Source of the DNA: Opisthocomus hoazin | Lineage: Eukaryota > Chordata > Aves > Opisthocomiformes > Opisthocomidae | Assembly (NCBI RefSeq): GCF_030867145.1 | Contig: NC_134454.1 | Span: 66,384,308-66,448,307, forward strand | DNA: 64,000 nucleotides | Direction: 5' to 3' | In this document: positions 10,997 through 25,200 of the stretch, piece after piece | Position numbering within the stretch: the stretch's first letter is position 1 | Layout: the number at the start of each line of letters is the position of its first letter | The notes under the pieces: model-generated | The model's database searches: none | Seen by the model: only the letters and a program-made list of their open reading frames with translations | What the model was told of the DNA's origin: nothing | Position numbers and translations under genes: made by a program

Positions 10997-13496
10997 ATCC
11001 TCCCCACTTAATAATGGACTGGGAAGTACCCCATTGTTCTCATATGATATGATTACATCACATTGCTTCTTTCTAAATACACAAGAGAAACAGTAATTAA
11101 AAATTGTCTTTTTTGTCATTTGCAGTATTAGCATTTCCATCTACTAAAGGGTCTGTAACACTAATGTGATTTATTAGTTCTTAAAACATTAAGTTATATA
11201 TATTATTGGGTATAATCCTTTCATCCATGTTTTTTTTTTCTTGACAATCAGCCACCTTCTTAATTTTCAACACTTTACAATTCCTCATTTTATAACTATT
11301 TCCTACTCCTGAGCCCCATTTCTGTTTCGTTTAGTTTTAATCACTGTTTTTACTGGTGAAGATTGGTTCTTAGTCAGAATTTTTAAGTTGTGAAATTGTG
11401 GGATTTTGGACCATTTAATTTTAAAGACATACCACTTCTCATTCGCAATTTTTCTTCCTACAATTTTATTCATTGGTTCTCTTAGCACTGATATCTTTGG
11501 CCTTTTTATTTCATCAGGAGCACAGTGCAAGCAACTAGTGGTTGGGTCCACTCTCTGTTAATCAATACTGAACAAAATTAGGTCATGGATTATTGGTTTC
11601 TAGGCAACCACTAACTTCCCATTCATTTAATTAATTTGTCTTTATCCTAATTAGGTCAAAAATAGATTGTTTGCTGTTTGGTACCATGTCTTTTGCACCA
11701 TATACTCTTTTTATAATGGCTAATGATGATTAGCTATACAGAATTTCCAGCATAGGCCTCACAAACAGAACTTCCCCTGCAACTTTGCACTTTTTTCCTT
11801 CCACCATGGGAAACTACTATTTAAAATATATTCATGAAGAAAATAGAGGTGAAACAAAAATTAATCTGCAGATGTCAGGAACAAGCACAATTATTGAAGC
11901 AACAAGCTGGTGCATAATCTTCTGTTCTTTGGCACACAAATAAAAAGATAAGAAAGCTATTCATAGACAAGCATGTCTTGTTTCTAACTCATAAACAGTG
12001 AAAAGCGTCCAGTAGCCTTTCATAAATCAGTATGCATTACACTACTGTCTTTTTCCTGCTATCTGACTGACGTTCACTCCTCCAACTTCACTGATCCACC
12101 CACTGCTTTCCTTCCTTTTCCTTTGACTACCACATAACCTCCTGATGTCCACCCTCTCTAATCCCTATCAGTAACCATTTCCTATGCAACCAGCTCTACA
12201 CTTCTGGAAAACCCCTCCAGGAAGTCTCCATTTAACTCAAATACCCCCCACTACCTCTGAAAGTGTATTTGGAAATTGTTCCATTTTTCAGAGAGGAAGC
12301 TGAGATCTTGACCTTGTGATTCACTTCTTGTTGCAGTAATTTTACTTCTCCCACACCAAATGACTCCAGCCATTGGAATTAGTTGCTGCCTGATTATCTG
12401 TTGTAACAGGGCTTAACAAAGTTGTTTGTCAAACAAGGTCAGCAGCTGACTGACCGTGATTATGGATTAAAATGAGGAAGTTTTTGTTTTCTGCAATGTT
12501 GTTGTATCAATAACACACATCAGAACTTTTTGCATAGGAAAACCAACTGTAGTAGTATTACAGGCTCAAGTGACAGTAAACACTCCGCCTATCTCTACAA
12601 ACACGAACTCCCTGTGTCTTAATGCTCTCTATTAAGCCAGCGTAACAACTGACAGCCACCACAGCTCAGAGAGCAAAGTTTAAATGTTTTCTTCAGACTG
12701 CTTTTACCATTTAGGTTTGACCATGAGACTTGCAAGCAATCCACACAGTCTATATGCTGGACCTATGTCAGACAACTAGCAGCAGGGGCTGCTGAGGCCA
12801 TCACCTAGCCATCTTGTGACCCAGCCACCTGGCCAACCCATTCTATCTTTTGCAGTAAAGCAGCAGAATGAGAAAGGCATTGCCTATTATCCACTTACTG
12901 AGTGGTTACCCCCAATCTCTCCTGAGTCTCCCGTTTTACCCTTTCCCTTTCATATGAAGATTTTGTTGTCAAGTCAGCCAAAGTCCAATGTGAATTTCCC
13001 ACAGAGGAAAAAAAATAATCCTAAATACAATGAAATTCTGAGAAGATACATTACTAACTTTAAAAGGCAGCTGTTCGTTACAGACTAAGATTGCAAGTTG
13101 CTTTTTTATTTATTACAATGAATACTTAAAGTTGGGTTGGAATAAACACAGGCTTTCTCTGTTTCGAAATTTAATTCAGTGGAAGCATGGGTCTAACAAC
13201 TCTAGAATATGCTAGGTTTTGCCAGACACCTACCTCTTGGCATGTTTGAATGTATGTGATTGTTTCTGTGCTGTGTCAAGGCAATTGACTCGTGTTTCCA
13301 AAGAAGAAGTGCTCCTTTTTTCTTGGGGGACTTTAAGACACAGCCTTGGAATAGTGTCAGAATAAGTTGTTTCCTACACATACAAAGTTTTATCCCTATG
13401 ATGGAAAGCTGCAAAACCAGAAAAGATGTCTTTGTCCAGGTTATCTTTTCCATTCCAAGATTATGTCTTCACAATAAGAAATGTGAATAAGAATTT
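10997..13496. other. Intergenic DNA, nothing recognised
   Basis: AT-rich, with only short open frames whose translations look random. No repeat family or conserved exon recognised. Confidence 0.5.
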
Positions 13497-13558
13497 CACA
13501 GAATCATAGGATAGTTTGAGTTGGAAGGGACCTTTAAAGGTCACCTAGTCCAACCCCA
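13497..13558 (-). repeat. CR1 3'-end fragment
   Basis: Reverse complement of a CR1 3' terminus: CACAGAATCATAGGAT, then GAGTTGGAAGGGACC and CACCTAGTCCAACCCC. A 62-base, heavily truncated copy. Confidence 0.85.
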
Positions 13559-15784
13559 ATTTGATTCAGAAGGCTCCATGAAGCCATTATAAAAATTAGC
13601 AGAAGAGATTGGTGTGTTACCACATTAAGATGTTTCAGAATTACTTCAGAATATACCCATTAGTCTTCTGTGTGGAGTGCAGTTTTAGCCATAAGATGAT
13701 CTGCCTTAATTATTGCCTGATGCAGACTGAGGGAATTGGATTCTACAAAAACAAATTACAAAAAATACTATTCTTTGGGATAGGTATAGAATGTAACACT
13801 TTCATTTGTGTCACAATGTGGTTTAGATTTTTCTTCTCTCTACTCACATGGATATTCAGCTGATGCTAACGTAACTGTACAGTCATGTAGGGATTTTCAC
13901 ATACATGTAATAGCAGATATTCTCCTCCACTTCAGTACCTTAGTTACTATAAACTGTGTACCGCACACATTGTAAAGAACAGGAAAATAAGCAAGTAAAT
14001 TAAATTATCATTAGCATCAGTACTGTCCTAAACCTAACTTTTAAATGATCACATAACTTTTTATCATCACATATTTTTGTTTATAATTACTACATTTGCA
14101 ATTCTCTATCTTGATCTGAAACTGCTGGTTTATGCAGAGAAAGGTCTCCCTCATGTGGAAATCTGCCTACCAGCTGTGTAATAAAAACTGCATTTTGCTT
14201 CTTAATAAAGGTTCCATTGCTTAGATCTGCAGATTCATTTTTGGAAAGTATAACTTTGTATGTTTTTTACAACATTTTAGTTCACTGGAGCTATCGTTAG
14301 TGTGATAAGAATAAAACTTTTATAAGATAGGATCATAAGAATTTAAAGACTTAAAAAGAAAGCAAAAATACTTCCATATCTGGTCAGAATGTAAGGGAAA
14401 TTAATCTAGGCAACATTCACAGGTTTTTAGGATAATCTTGCATCCTTCAGTTTCCTCAGCTTTCCTTTATAGCTATTCTGAATACTGTTCAAGATGGTAT
14501 CATATATGTGACTTTCATTTACTGCATTTTCACAACCCAGCAGAACTGGGGTCTAAAACTGTAACTGACTCTGAGTTAGAATTGACATAATTATGTAGTC
14601 TGGTAAGACTACACATTTAATATATTTTGGCTATAAATATTTATGTTTCCTCACATCTGCAACTAGTGTCGTTCAAAATTAAGTCCTGTCAAATTTTCCA
14701 TTTCAGAAACTAATAAAGCTCCTTTTTTTTCCCCAGTTTAAATGCTTTAAAAGAAAAACACACAGAAATCAAGTTTCAATTGCACTTTCACAATTATGCG
14801 TTTTTGCCTTCTGAAGCACAAAGATTTGACCCAAAGTGAATGCTTTCAGTTTTCATTTGCTAGAGAGAGGAACTGTTTTGAGTTGACCAGGCACATTTTC
14901 TTACTTTGCAGTTGAACAAAAAAAAACCAAAAAAACCAAACAAACCAAAACCAAACATGTTTATAGCTACGGTTCAAATGTCTAAAATATATTAGCTAGC
15001 AACCAAATTTAAAGTTTATTGATATGTATGTTGTAATGCCAAAACCAAAGTAAGGTATGATATCTAAAGACAAGAAAAGTGCACTTGGATTAGCAGTCTT
15101 ATTTGGGTGGTGCAGAGTTGGCTTGTAAGACTTCTTTTTCCTGATCTTGCAGGAAAACTGCAGAATAATTCCTCAATTACTTTCACACTCCCACAGCTGA
15201 AATAATTAAATCTATGCAGCTTTTTTGTAGCACTTCCACATGCCACACTGAAAAGGAATAGGAAAATCTTGGATTGACTTTTACCATTCCCACTGGGACC
15301 AACATCTTCCCTTCCTTCCTTATACGTATCCCAAAATACTTCACAAAGCAATTGTAATCATTATAATTGCTCAAGTATAACTTTTCAGTGTCGGTGTTGA
15401 TATGATTTGGAAAATGAAGACCTGATTTGTGATCATTAACAAAAAAGAAAGAGCGGTGGAAGGACTGCCAAGTCATAGATTTTGGCTGGTTTTCCTCAAT
15501 GAAGGGAGGAAAACAGTAGCTCAAATGGTAGGTTGTTTTTTTTTCTTTTTAGTTCTACTGTATAAGTTTGTAAATGATACAAAAATTTAACATGCATCAC
15601 AATGAATTCTGAAAGTATCATACAAGTATGTCTGCTATAAAGCTGTCTGGGGCAGATTCTTATTTGTCAGGAAGCTAGACTGAACCCAAACCATGATGAA
15701 ATCAAACACACTTCCTCTCCATCAAATACACTGGTGATCCATCAATACAACAGCAGAATACCGAATAAGAATGAATCTGTTTCT
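13559..15784. other. Downstream flank of NLN, nothing recognised
   Basis: May include the distal NLN 3' UTR. Contains an A/C-rich low-complexity stretch at about 14918-14955. No coding region recognised. Confidence 0.45.
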
Positions 15785-16148
15785 TTTATTGCTGGTAGTG
15801 TCCTTTTTTCCCCTCCATTTTTAAAACTGGTTCACATAGTTTAAGTGCGCCTATTAAAACAGAAACATGGCATCAGCTCCCCACACTCATTAGCATAACT
15901 TCATCACATTAAAAAAAAATTACCATCCAAATTCCTCAGCTTCTGCACATCTCATAATTTTTTCCATTATGTGTTGAATTTTGTTGTCCTATGCAATTTT
16001 TTAAAAAATCACATTTTTATTTATACAATTTAAAAAATCATCAAAAAATGACTAAATTTCCCTACAGTGATACAGAGTTAAGATGTGAAACACACTGACA
16101 TTTCCAGCTCATTCCATACTTATATACCATTACAAAGGATCCATAATT
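15785..16148 (-). other. NLN: Start of NLN 3' UTR with candidate poly(A) signals
   Basis: The sequence directly after the NLN stop on the minus strand. AATAAA occurs at 16021-16016 and at 15790-15785. Such hexamers are common by chance in this AT-rich DNA, and the true 3' end may lie farther left. Confidence 0.3.
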
Positions 16149-16283
16149 TTACTGAACACATAACCCCTTACTCAGTAGGAAAGCTCTCTGACTTGGTTTA
16201 CGTTCCAAGAAATTTTGCAGCATATCCATCCCATCCAAAGATCCTCCAGGTTTCAAAATGAGGTTTCTGTATTTCATCCCAGC
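16149..16283 (-). CDS. NLN: NLN exon 13, C-terminus and stop
   Basis: 135 bases including TAA at 16151-16149; acceptor ATCAG. It encodes [20 protein letters not shown], then [20 protein letters not shown] and ends LCVQ. The last four residues differ from human LHAP, but length and frame fit the family. Confidence 0.95.
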   Translation of the reverse strand, partial: AGMKYRNLILKPGGSLDGMDMLQNFLERKPSQRAFLLSKGLCVQ

Positions 16284-19200
16284 CTGATAAAAGGTAAAGC
16301 AGAATGTCAGTATGTCTTATCTTGTGAACTGCCTCTTTTGCATATTTCTTGCGTATTTAAAAATCTGCTCATGATTAAACACCTTCCCTCCTTCCAGATT
16401 TTCTTAATGCCAAATCAGGATCCACCACAACCATAATTTAGATGTGCAGGAAGAACTCCAAACAGCAGAAATTTAACCTATTCTTGAAGAAACAATTTTT
16501 CTTGTGTTTTTACACTGTTTTGGAAATTACAGCCTCAACTTGTCTGGAAGACAGTCTACAAAGCATAACACATGCACAATCTCCACATAATCTTCAGTGA
16601 TGGATTATCGCCATGAATGACTGGCACAAAGAGGGAATCTAACATCCCTTCTCTCTTAATTGATGACTTCTCTTTCTTGAATTTGTGTTTGGAGAACAGT
16701 GATGATAGTTCAAAGACAGATAGAAATAGCATTGAGGAATGATAAGGCACATATACACATATTATATGCATATTAGTATATATAATATATACAAAGACAT
16801 CTAACTCACCTACTGAAGTAACTTAAAGTACCAGAGACTTAAGTCTGGTTTTATTTTCAGGAAGAAACATTATTACTTCAGAAGGAATGGATTCCTTTAA
16901 AAAGAATGAACCAAGCCTCTGAGACAACATAAGTAATAAGGACTTTCTTAAATATTATTTTGCATGCAGATGTCCCAGATGCTTCTGCTATCGAAGAAAA
17001 CAATGTTCTTCCTTTTAGTCACTGTATATACACATATATACTTCTCTACATGTCAAAACTATGAGATTACAGGACCACACTGCTTCCTGATAACTCTACT
17101 GCAAAAACAAGCATGGGTCTTTTTAACTGATGGACTTCCATGACTTAATTGCTTTACCAATTGCATTGTCTGAACTACATCTGGAAAAAACGAAAATATA
17201 AAAAAAAAAATTCACTGAAGTATTGCTTATTCTTCACTGTTTGTGTTAGTTTCCTGAACATCAGCAGCAAATGAAAATACCGTTCCTCATAGTTTAAAAG
17301 TGTCATTTGAGTAGATTTGAGTCTTTGCTGCTGTTTCTCCAGAGCCAGCACATTGCTCAGTCCTACAGAGACCAGAGGTTATTTCAAATAATGTGCAATA
17401 ATTGAGGAGTGTGACAACCAATTAAGTTAGAGTTAAGTATTTGCTGAAGAATTTTTACAGATATAGTCTCTGAAACCAGTTTCTCTAACTGTTGCTCAAA
17501 ACAGGAAGAGAGGTTTTATTCTGACAGGAAGAGGTAAGCCAAAATTCTAAAAGCCCTAGTCATAATAGCATAACTGTTTTCCTTTCCTGCTGTTCTGAGG
17601 AGTAGTCTAAATCTAGAAGTAAAGTAATATGAGTAACTACAAAAATCACACTGCTATCTAGTATTTGTCTATAAGAGGTTGTTTGTCCCATCCGACAGAA
17701 CTACTACACTTACATGGAATGCAAATAAGGAAAACAGGTTAAAAGACAACCAATTTGAGAAGATAGCATTGTTCCAAAGAGGGGGGGAATCTCCACAGAG
17801 CTACCCCAGAAGTTACATCAGCATTCAAGAGAAGTGTGCGTGTGCACACATATGCTAGAAAGCAAGTGACACATGCACACACAAATAATCATTTTTCTTC
17901 CTCACTTAGCCTGGGCAGCAGGCTTCACCTTAAAAGAGGCACTAGTTCCCTTTGGGCGAACCATAGCAAATATTCACTCCCAGCGTGATTAATTTATTCT
18001 CAAAGCTTCCCATACACAGACAAAGAAAATAAAAGTCCCACAGAATGTCAGAATAAAAGACGCTTTTATCCCTCAGGAGAAGCAAAGGTCACAGAGCAAT
18101 TCTGGCAAACTATACCTTAGGGTTTTGACTATACAATCACTCAGAAAAGAGTTTTGAGAGTAGGGGAGTAAAGCTAACAGAAAAAAGGTCTGTGATGACA
18201 CTGGGGGGGCTAGGCATTTGCCAGAACAGAGAGGTGACATGAAGTCCCACAAGTCTGGCACCAGCACCCTTATCCATCTCTCCCAACTGCTAACAGTCAA
18301 AAAACCCCATAAGTATGACCCTTCCCCAAGTGCCATTTTCAAGATCCATATGAACAGCATTTTATTAAAAAGTTATTTTATTCTCTGATTTAACTTGCCA
18401 TTACTTCTCTCCTGCTCTTATTTATGAGTGACAGTATTCTCATTGCATAAGCAGGTGTGCGTATTCTCACATGTACCTCTAGCACTTCAAAATCAATCTT
18501 GACCTCCAAACCTTTCGTTATGTCTTCTCTCAAACTATTCAGTTTGCTGCTTTTCTTCATAAAACCTCTTTGAGTTTTACTGGCCTAACCACTGCCTCAG
18601 TTTTCTAGCCCTTACCCCATCTCCTCTTTGGACTCCTCTCTTTGTACAGGTCAAAGTCTAATCTCGTTTTCTTTCTCCACCCTTTAGAGGCAGGGACAGT
18701 TGTAGAAGTTCTGGTTGCTATGATGAGGAAACGGAGGAATCCAGGCAAATTCCAGGAGAGGAACAGCTAAGTGAAGCACTTTCTACTCTCTCATTTACTT
18801 CTGTCTTGTATACATTTACTGAAGGGAAGAACTAGTGCCGGCTGCTGTATCCAGAAGACAGATAAGAGGATCAGGAAAACTGAAAGGTCTTTCCCCATGA
18901 TAGAACTGCAGCATCTCAATCACAAGTCTAATACTATAATCTCTGAAAAATCAAAAAGGTTGCCAGAATTGGCAGGACTACTAATCACACCACTAGCTAT
19001 CCTTTCTTTCTGCTGGAGGCAGAAGAGTCTGGAGAATTACACAAGGAGAAAAAAGCCAGTAAATCCAGAACTTGCCAATAATTTGAACTGCAAAAGCCAC
19101 TTGGGAGAGAAACTAAAGAGAAAAAAATTTGCGAGTTATGCTGTGCTGTGAAAGAGAAATCTCAAAATAAATTCAGTTTTCTAAATAATAGCTACACAGA

Positions 19201-22200
19201 AGTACCACACGAGGTAATGGAAATAGAGCACCATTATCATACAGCTTTCACAGCAGAATAATATGCCTCTACTCTTGCAATGGACGAATATGTTTTTTCA
19301 GTCTAAAATTAAAAGAGGAAGGCATTAGTCAATGCAACACAATGTCTTTAAAGTGTCAGAATATAATATTAAATATATGACTATGTAAGAATTATATTAA
19401 AATCCAAGTGCTTTTGGAAATTTATAGATGATTTTCTAAATTAAGTTATTTATACACTTTTTTTAATTGATCTTAACTTGACAGGTACAGAAGAAGTACT
19501 TGAGGTGTCATACCTATGGATCATATGGTGTGGTGCAGTCGACACACTGGAAGGAAGGGATGCCATCCAGAAGGACCTTGACAGGCTTGAGAGGTGGGCC
19601 TGTGCGAACCTCATGAAGTTCAGCAAGGCCAAGTGCAAGGTCCTGCACCTGGGTTGGGGCAATCCTAAGCACAAATATAGGCTGGGTGGAGAATGGATTG
19701 ATAGCAGCCCTGAGGAGGTGGTCTTCAGGGTGTTGGCTGACGAAAAGCTCAACATGACCCAGCAGTGCACACTCACAGCCCAGAAAGCCAACCATATCCT
19801 GGGCTGCATCAAAAGCAGAGTGGCCAGCAGGTCGAGGGAGGGGATTCTGCCCCTCTGCTCCGCTCTGGTGAGACCCCATCTGGAGTCCTGTGTCCAGCTC
19901 TGGAGTGCTCAGCACAGGAAAGACATGGAACTGTTGGAGCAGGTCCAGAGGAGGGCCACCAAAATGATCAGAGGGCTGGAGCACCTCTCCTGTGAGGAAA
20001 AGCTGAGAGAGTTGGGGCTGTTCAGCCTGGGGAAGAGAAGGCTCTGGGGGGCCCTGATTGTGGCCTCTCAGTACTTCAAGGGGGCTTATAAGAAAAATGG
20101 GGACAAACTTTTGCACAAGACCTGTTGTGACAGGACAAGGGGTAATGGCTTCAAGCTGAAAGAGGGCAGATTTAGATTAGATATAAGGAAGAAACTCTTT
20201 ACTATGAGGGTGGTGAGGCACTGGCACAGGTTGCCCAGAGAAGCTGTGGCTGCCCCCTCCCTGGCAGTATTCAAGGTTGGATGGGTCTTTGAGCACCCTG
20301 GTCTAGTGGAAGGTGTCCCTGTCCATGGCACGGGGGTTGGAACAAGATTATCTTTTAAGGTCCCTTCAACCCAAACTGTTCTATGATTCTATGATCCTGA
20401 CTGCAAAAAATATGGTTTCAGAGACAAAGTGCAACAAAAGCCTTTAAGAAAAAGTATTCATCACCTACCTTTGGATTCATTATTCCTTCTTGCTTAAAGC
20501 AGCTATAAAAAATGTCCATGGAAAACACTTCACTCCACAGGTATCCATAGTACTGACCACCATAACCACCTGCCAGATGTCCAAAAGTAGCTGGCATGTT
20601 TGTTCCTTAAAAAGTAGATTTAACATTGATCTATTTAAATCAAATGCAGTTATTTATTTGATGTATCCAGTACTTCAATTTTAAGAATAAATTAATAAGG
20701 AATTTTTATCAACTACTCTGAAACTTCTAACATAAAGAGCCTGAGTATGCCTGAAAGTACTGGCCATATTCTGTTGACTACAAAGGAAACTCAGTTTCCC
20801 ATTTTAGTCTAGTTGCACATCCAACACAGATGTGACAGAACATCTAAAGTGGTATTCACATCATGTCACTTGAAAAAATAACCTGCAAAAGGTTAAGTTT
20901 TATATTTACCCTAATCTTCCTTCAGAAGATATCATTAACATTCCCCCAGGTTTCAAAGTAATTATTTCAGCTTCATAAAATAGATTCTTTTATAAACAAA
21001 ACTCCGTTTTTTTTTGTATGCCAAGCATTACTGGGAAAGAAAAGCATTTTTGATGAAACTACTTTGACATGCTGTTTAAAAGCTCCATACTGACATACCT
21101 GGGGTGGCAGGAATTCCTAGAATCTCCACACAGTATTTAGCATATTCATCTGCTGGGTCAACAGATGGCTTTGTATGCAGTGCCTGGTCAACTTTGCTCA
21201 AAACAATCTGACGGAGGGTTAAAAAGCCTAATTGGGCAAGAACATTTAATTAACTAGCATCAAAGTAGCTGGAGTTTCGTTAGCACCTTTCATTCAAAGA
21301 TCTCAACATGCATCCTAAATTATTAGAATTTTACCCATAGAAAAATCTTGGAGTTATGTCACTACCATTTGAATTGCTTCATTTACAAAAGCTGAGAGAC
21401 ATTTGTAATACAGGAATTGTCATTATAACCTCCATCTTTTCAAGTATTATTTTCCTCACAGATGAAAACCAAAATAAAGCAGATATTTTATAAGCAAATT
21501 TCAGTATTTAAAATTATGTTTTCAGATGTCTCCAATTCCAGTATACCGTTTCATTCAGGGCTTGAACAGATGGTAGTAAGTACTTCAAAGAACAGCAAGG
21601 ATTGCTGCTGCAGGCTTTTCTGAAGAAGCTACAAGGTATGAACCTTTACTCAAACAAAATGCTTAGGTAGCTACAGTGCCTGTACAAGCCAGAAGGACAA
21701 GGACTTCTTGTTCAGGATAGGGAAGCAATTTGAAATGAAAAGCAGTGGCTTAATGACAAATTGTACCATAAATGGGTAAGACTGATACTGGGGGAGTCCT
21801 GCTTACAGGGACAGAGCGGTGAGAGTGACAGAATAACAATGAGATGATAGGTGACGACATGAGATTACAATCTCACTTTGGAGATACATGTAAGGTAGTA
21901 CAAGACTACAAGTACAAGACAAGTCAAAGGAGAAGACAGTTGGGATGTCAGTTTGCGAAGGAAGTATATCTGCTGGGAAGGTAAAGAACATGAACTTGAG
22001 GCTATGGCTTGAGAAGTTAAGAGGCTGTTTGAGCAATGCAGGGCTACAAAACTTTTGTCTGGTATATGCTATGTATGTTCAGCAAACAACTTTCATGTCT
22101 GTCAAGTGCGAATCAAATGTAGACGATACCTGTAGAAAATCTGATACTGTACTTGTGCACAGTGCCTGCCCTGGGCTGCCAGGAAAAAAAACAAAACAAA

Positions 22201-25200
22201 GAACAGAAAACTCAAGACTTTTACCCCTGCTGCCAATTTTAAATAAGTAGAGTTGGGAAGTAAAAAAGGAGAGGAATGCAAAGATACTTAATTTCTGTGA
22301 GTAGCCTGGAAAATCAGAGCTGCTACTGTGCCTGCAAATAGTGGTATCTATCATCACAGCCTTTATTAATGGTGGTACCCACACAAATAAACCCAGAAAG
22401 ACAGTGGTAAGTGTACACACAGAAGAAATGTAATGGGCTTTGTACGTTTGTCTTTAAGGTTTCTCACCTGTTTTTTAAATTATATATTTCTTATACTGTG
22501 GGGAGGGAGGGCAGAGATACCTGTATTAGCCATCCTAGAGGCAGCAAGCTTCTCAAGCAGAGTGTCTCCAACGTGGCTTTCATCTTTATAATGTCTTGAC
22601 ATTTGCTGTAGTGGTCCTTTTTCCCACACCCAGTTCTCAAACATTTGTGAAGGTACCTCTACGAAGTCTGTTTCCACATTAGTTCCACTAAATCTAGCAA
22701 AATCAGTCTAAAAGGAAAAGCTATTGTATTACATGAAAATAGAAGCCAGGATTTCTAGCAGAATATAAACTTTCAGATGTCAAAATTTCAGTGTTAATCA
22801 AAGCAAAAGGAATGATTTGAACAGGTCAATAATAACAATAAAAAGCTAATTTTAAAGAAAGGAGGGCAAAAATTCAGATATAAGACTATTACCAAGCAAC
22901 AAAACAGATTACTCCGTAGTTATTTACTGCATTCTCTACTGGTGTGAAATAGGAAGTTTTCTTTATATTATTGATTTTTACCTTTAGGTTGTGACGGCAA
23001 TACAAATATTTCTATGCTGTCTCATGACAATGATATAATTTGTAAACTGTTATATAATTTTGTTGTATTACCCCAAAGTAAAATAATAAACTCCAATTAC
23101 ACACTTATAAAATAGTTTACTGCCTTACAGTCAACCGCACTTATTCAAAGATTTTACTGTAATAAGTCTACGTCCTCTTGCCAACCTAATTTTATTGTTC
23201 TCCCCTTCTCAGCAACATTCTAACATAACATTTCAAGTGCTAAAAGAGAATTCTCAGTTTCTCAAACACCCTCTCTAAGAGACGTAGATATTCTTAAGTT
23301 CCAGCCTCCACTAGGGAATAGATGCATACAGGAGTACTGGCATTTGAACTTACTTTCTTGCAGGTTTACAAAAAAAAAAGCATGTGTAATATGGGACATA
23401 ACATTGAACTGACAGCTATGTCACATGCATATATCTTCCCCTCAAGTCTTCAGAAGAACAGCAGAAAAGGAGAAAAACATTTGCCTTCATTTACACTAGT
23501 TGGTTACTCGAACCCGTAGCTGTAACAGGCTGTCCCTTCTTGCTGAATAGCAGCTATGAAGAAAAGCTAGGAAGCATCAGTTGGGAAGAAACAGTGATAA
23601 AAATAGCTAGAGCAAAAGGCAAGAGGAGTGCAAGAGTTTGTTAGCCTCCAGATATCCTCATTTACCCACACAAGTGCACCATGCTAACAAAAAATATTAA
23701 GACATTTGGTTCAAGGTACTTAAATAGCTTTCCTCCCCTAACAGCATAAATAGATCCTCTCCCTGCCCTGATAATCTCACTTTCCAGCAGATTCCCAGCA
23801 CGTGACAAGGAGTATCAGTCTCCAAAAGCTGACCCTTACCAGCAGCTCACAGATTCCCATTCAGTCTGATCCCCGCATAACCTTTAAATGTCAAGTTTCA
23901 ACATGCTTAAACAAATTATCATGTGAAACAAGATAGTGTGTTGCACACACAGATCCCAGGGGACAGGATGTTTTTAAGTGGGACTAGCAAGTTATTTGCA
24001 GGTATGCAAATAACAATTTACATAACATATAACAGCAGTAAGCATGGTAGCTATGCACACAGAAACCATATGAGCAGTGGGACAGACAACTGGAAAGCAG
24101 GCCTCTCTGATCTGTGTGCATTTCCACAGCAAGTGAAGTACGTACATATTGGGATTGTTGGCTTGGGCTGCCCAGAAGGGGCTCTGCAGCACCCAGGCAC
24201 ATCCTCCAGTCCATCGGTTATCAAAATGTTGCGGTCAATTTTGTACCAACAGTAAACGTGTCTCATTTATAAACACTTCTAGGTAGTTTGAAAGAAAGAA
24301 CAGGTTTTATTTCTCAATTTTTGAGGTCAGAAACACCTCTCAGAGTGAAGATGATCAAATAATCATATTTATACCTTCAACATGATGCAAAAATATCTAA
24401 GCAAGTCTAGCTACTTGTTGTGAAGTTTCCTTGAATGTAATTCATTTAATTCCAGGTTTAATATATGATTTCTATGACTTTGTTTCTTTATTTTGCCATC
24501 CTAGTCTCTAGGATCAAGGTCAAGAAATAAAATTCACTGTATGTCATATTTCTTTGATTTTATTATTTCGTACTTGTGTATTAAGAATATGAAAGCAGTG
24601 CTACACAAAGTCTGAATTTCTAGATAATTAAGCGAATTTTTTGGTGAATGAATACTGACACTTGTTTCTCTCTGAAACATAAAACTTTCATTAGGCCAAT
24701 AATAAATTTATCATCTGGCAGAATCAATTTTACATGTAAGTAAAAATGGAACCAGCAATTTTACAACTTTATTGACATCTTCATGCAAAATCCGCAGACT
24801 AGCTTCAGTTCTTTCCTGTCACTGTGAGAACCCTGTCTGTCAGACAGGAGAACAGAAAATATGATAGCTCAGCCAAGACCTGCCAAAATGTTGGATGTGA
24901 TCTGGATTCAGAAATCATTTGCATTCATACGTATAGCAACCTTTTTTTGCTTCTAATATCTAGCATGCTGCTAGAAGTAATAAAAGGCCCTCTAGACAGC
25001 TGTAGCAGAAGCCACCACTGAGTACCTTCTTTACCTGACACACGGATCTATTCACTCGTCCCAGGTACCTGCATGGGCAAACGCAAAAGTATATGTTCCT
25101 ATGAAAATGTTTTTCATAAGAAAGTGTATTCATTGCTGTAGCTTTAAATAAAAATTAAAAACAAAAAAACCCCAAACTCCAGTTTTGAAAAATAACAAAA

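Noticed and set aside
1-16148. Search for ERBIN, the next gene after NLN in human, in the left flank
   Set aside because: No leucine-rich-repeat coding segment was recognised on either strand; it may lie farther left.
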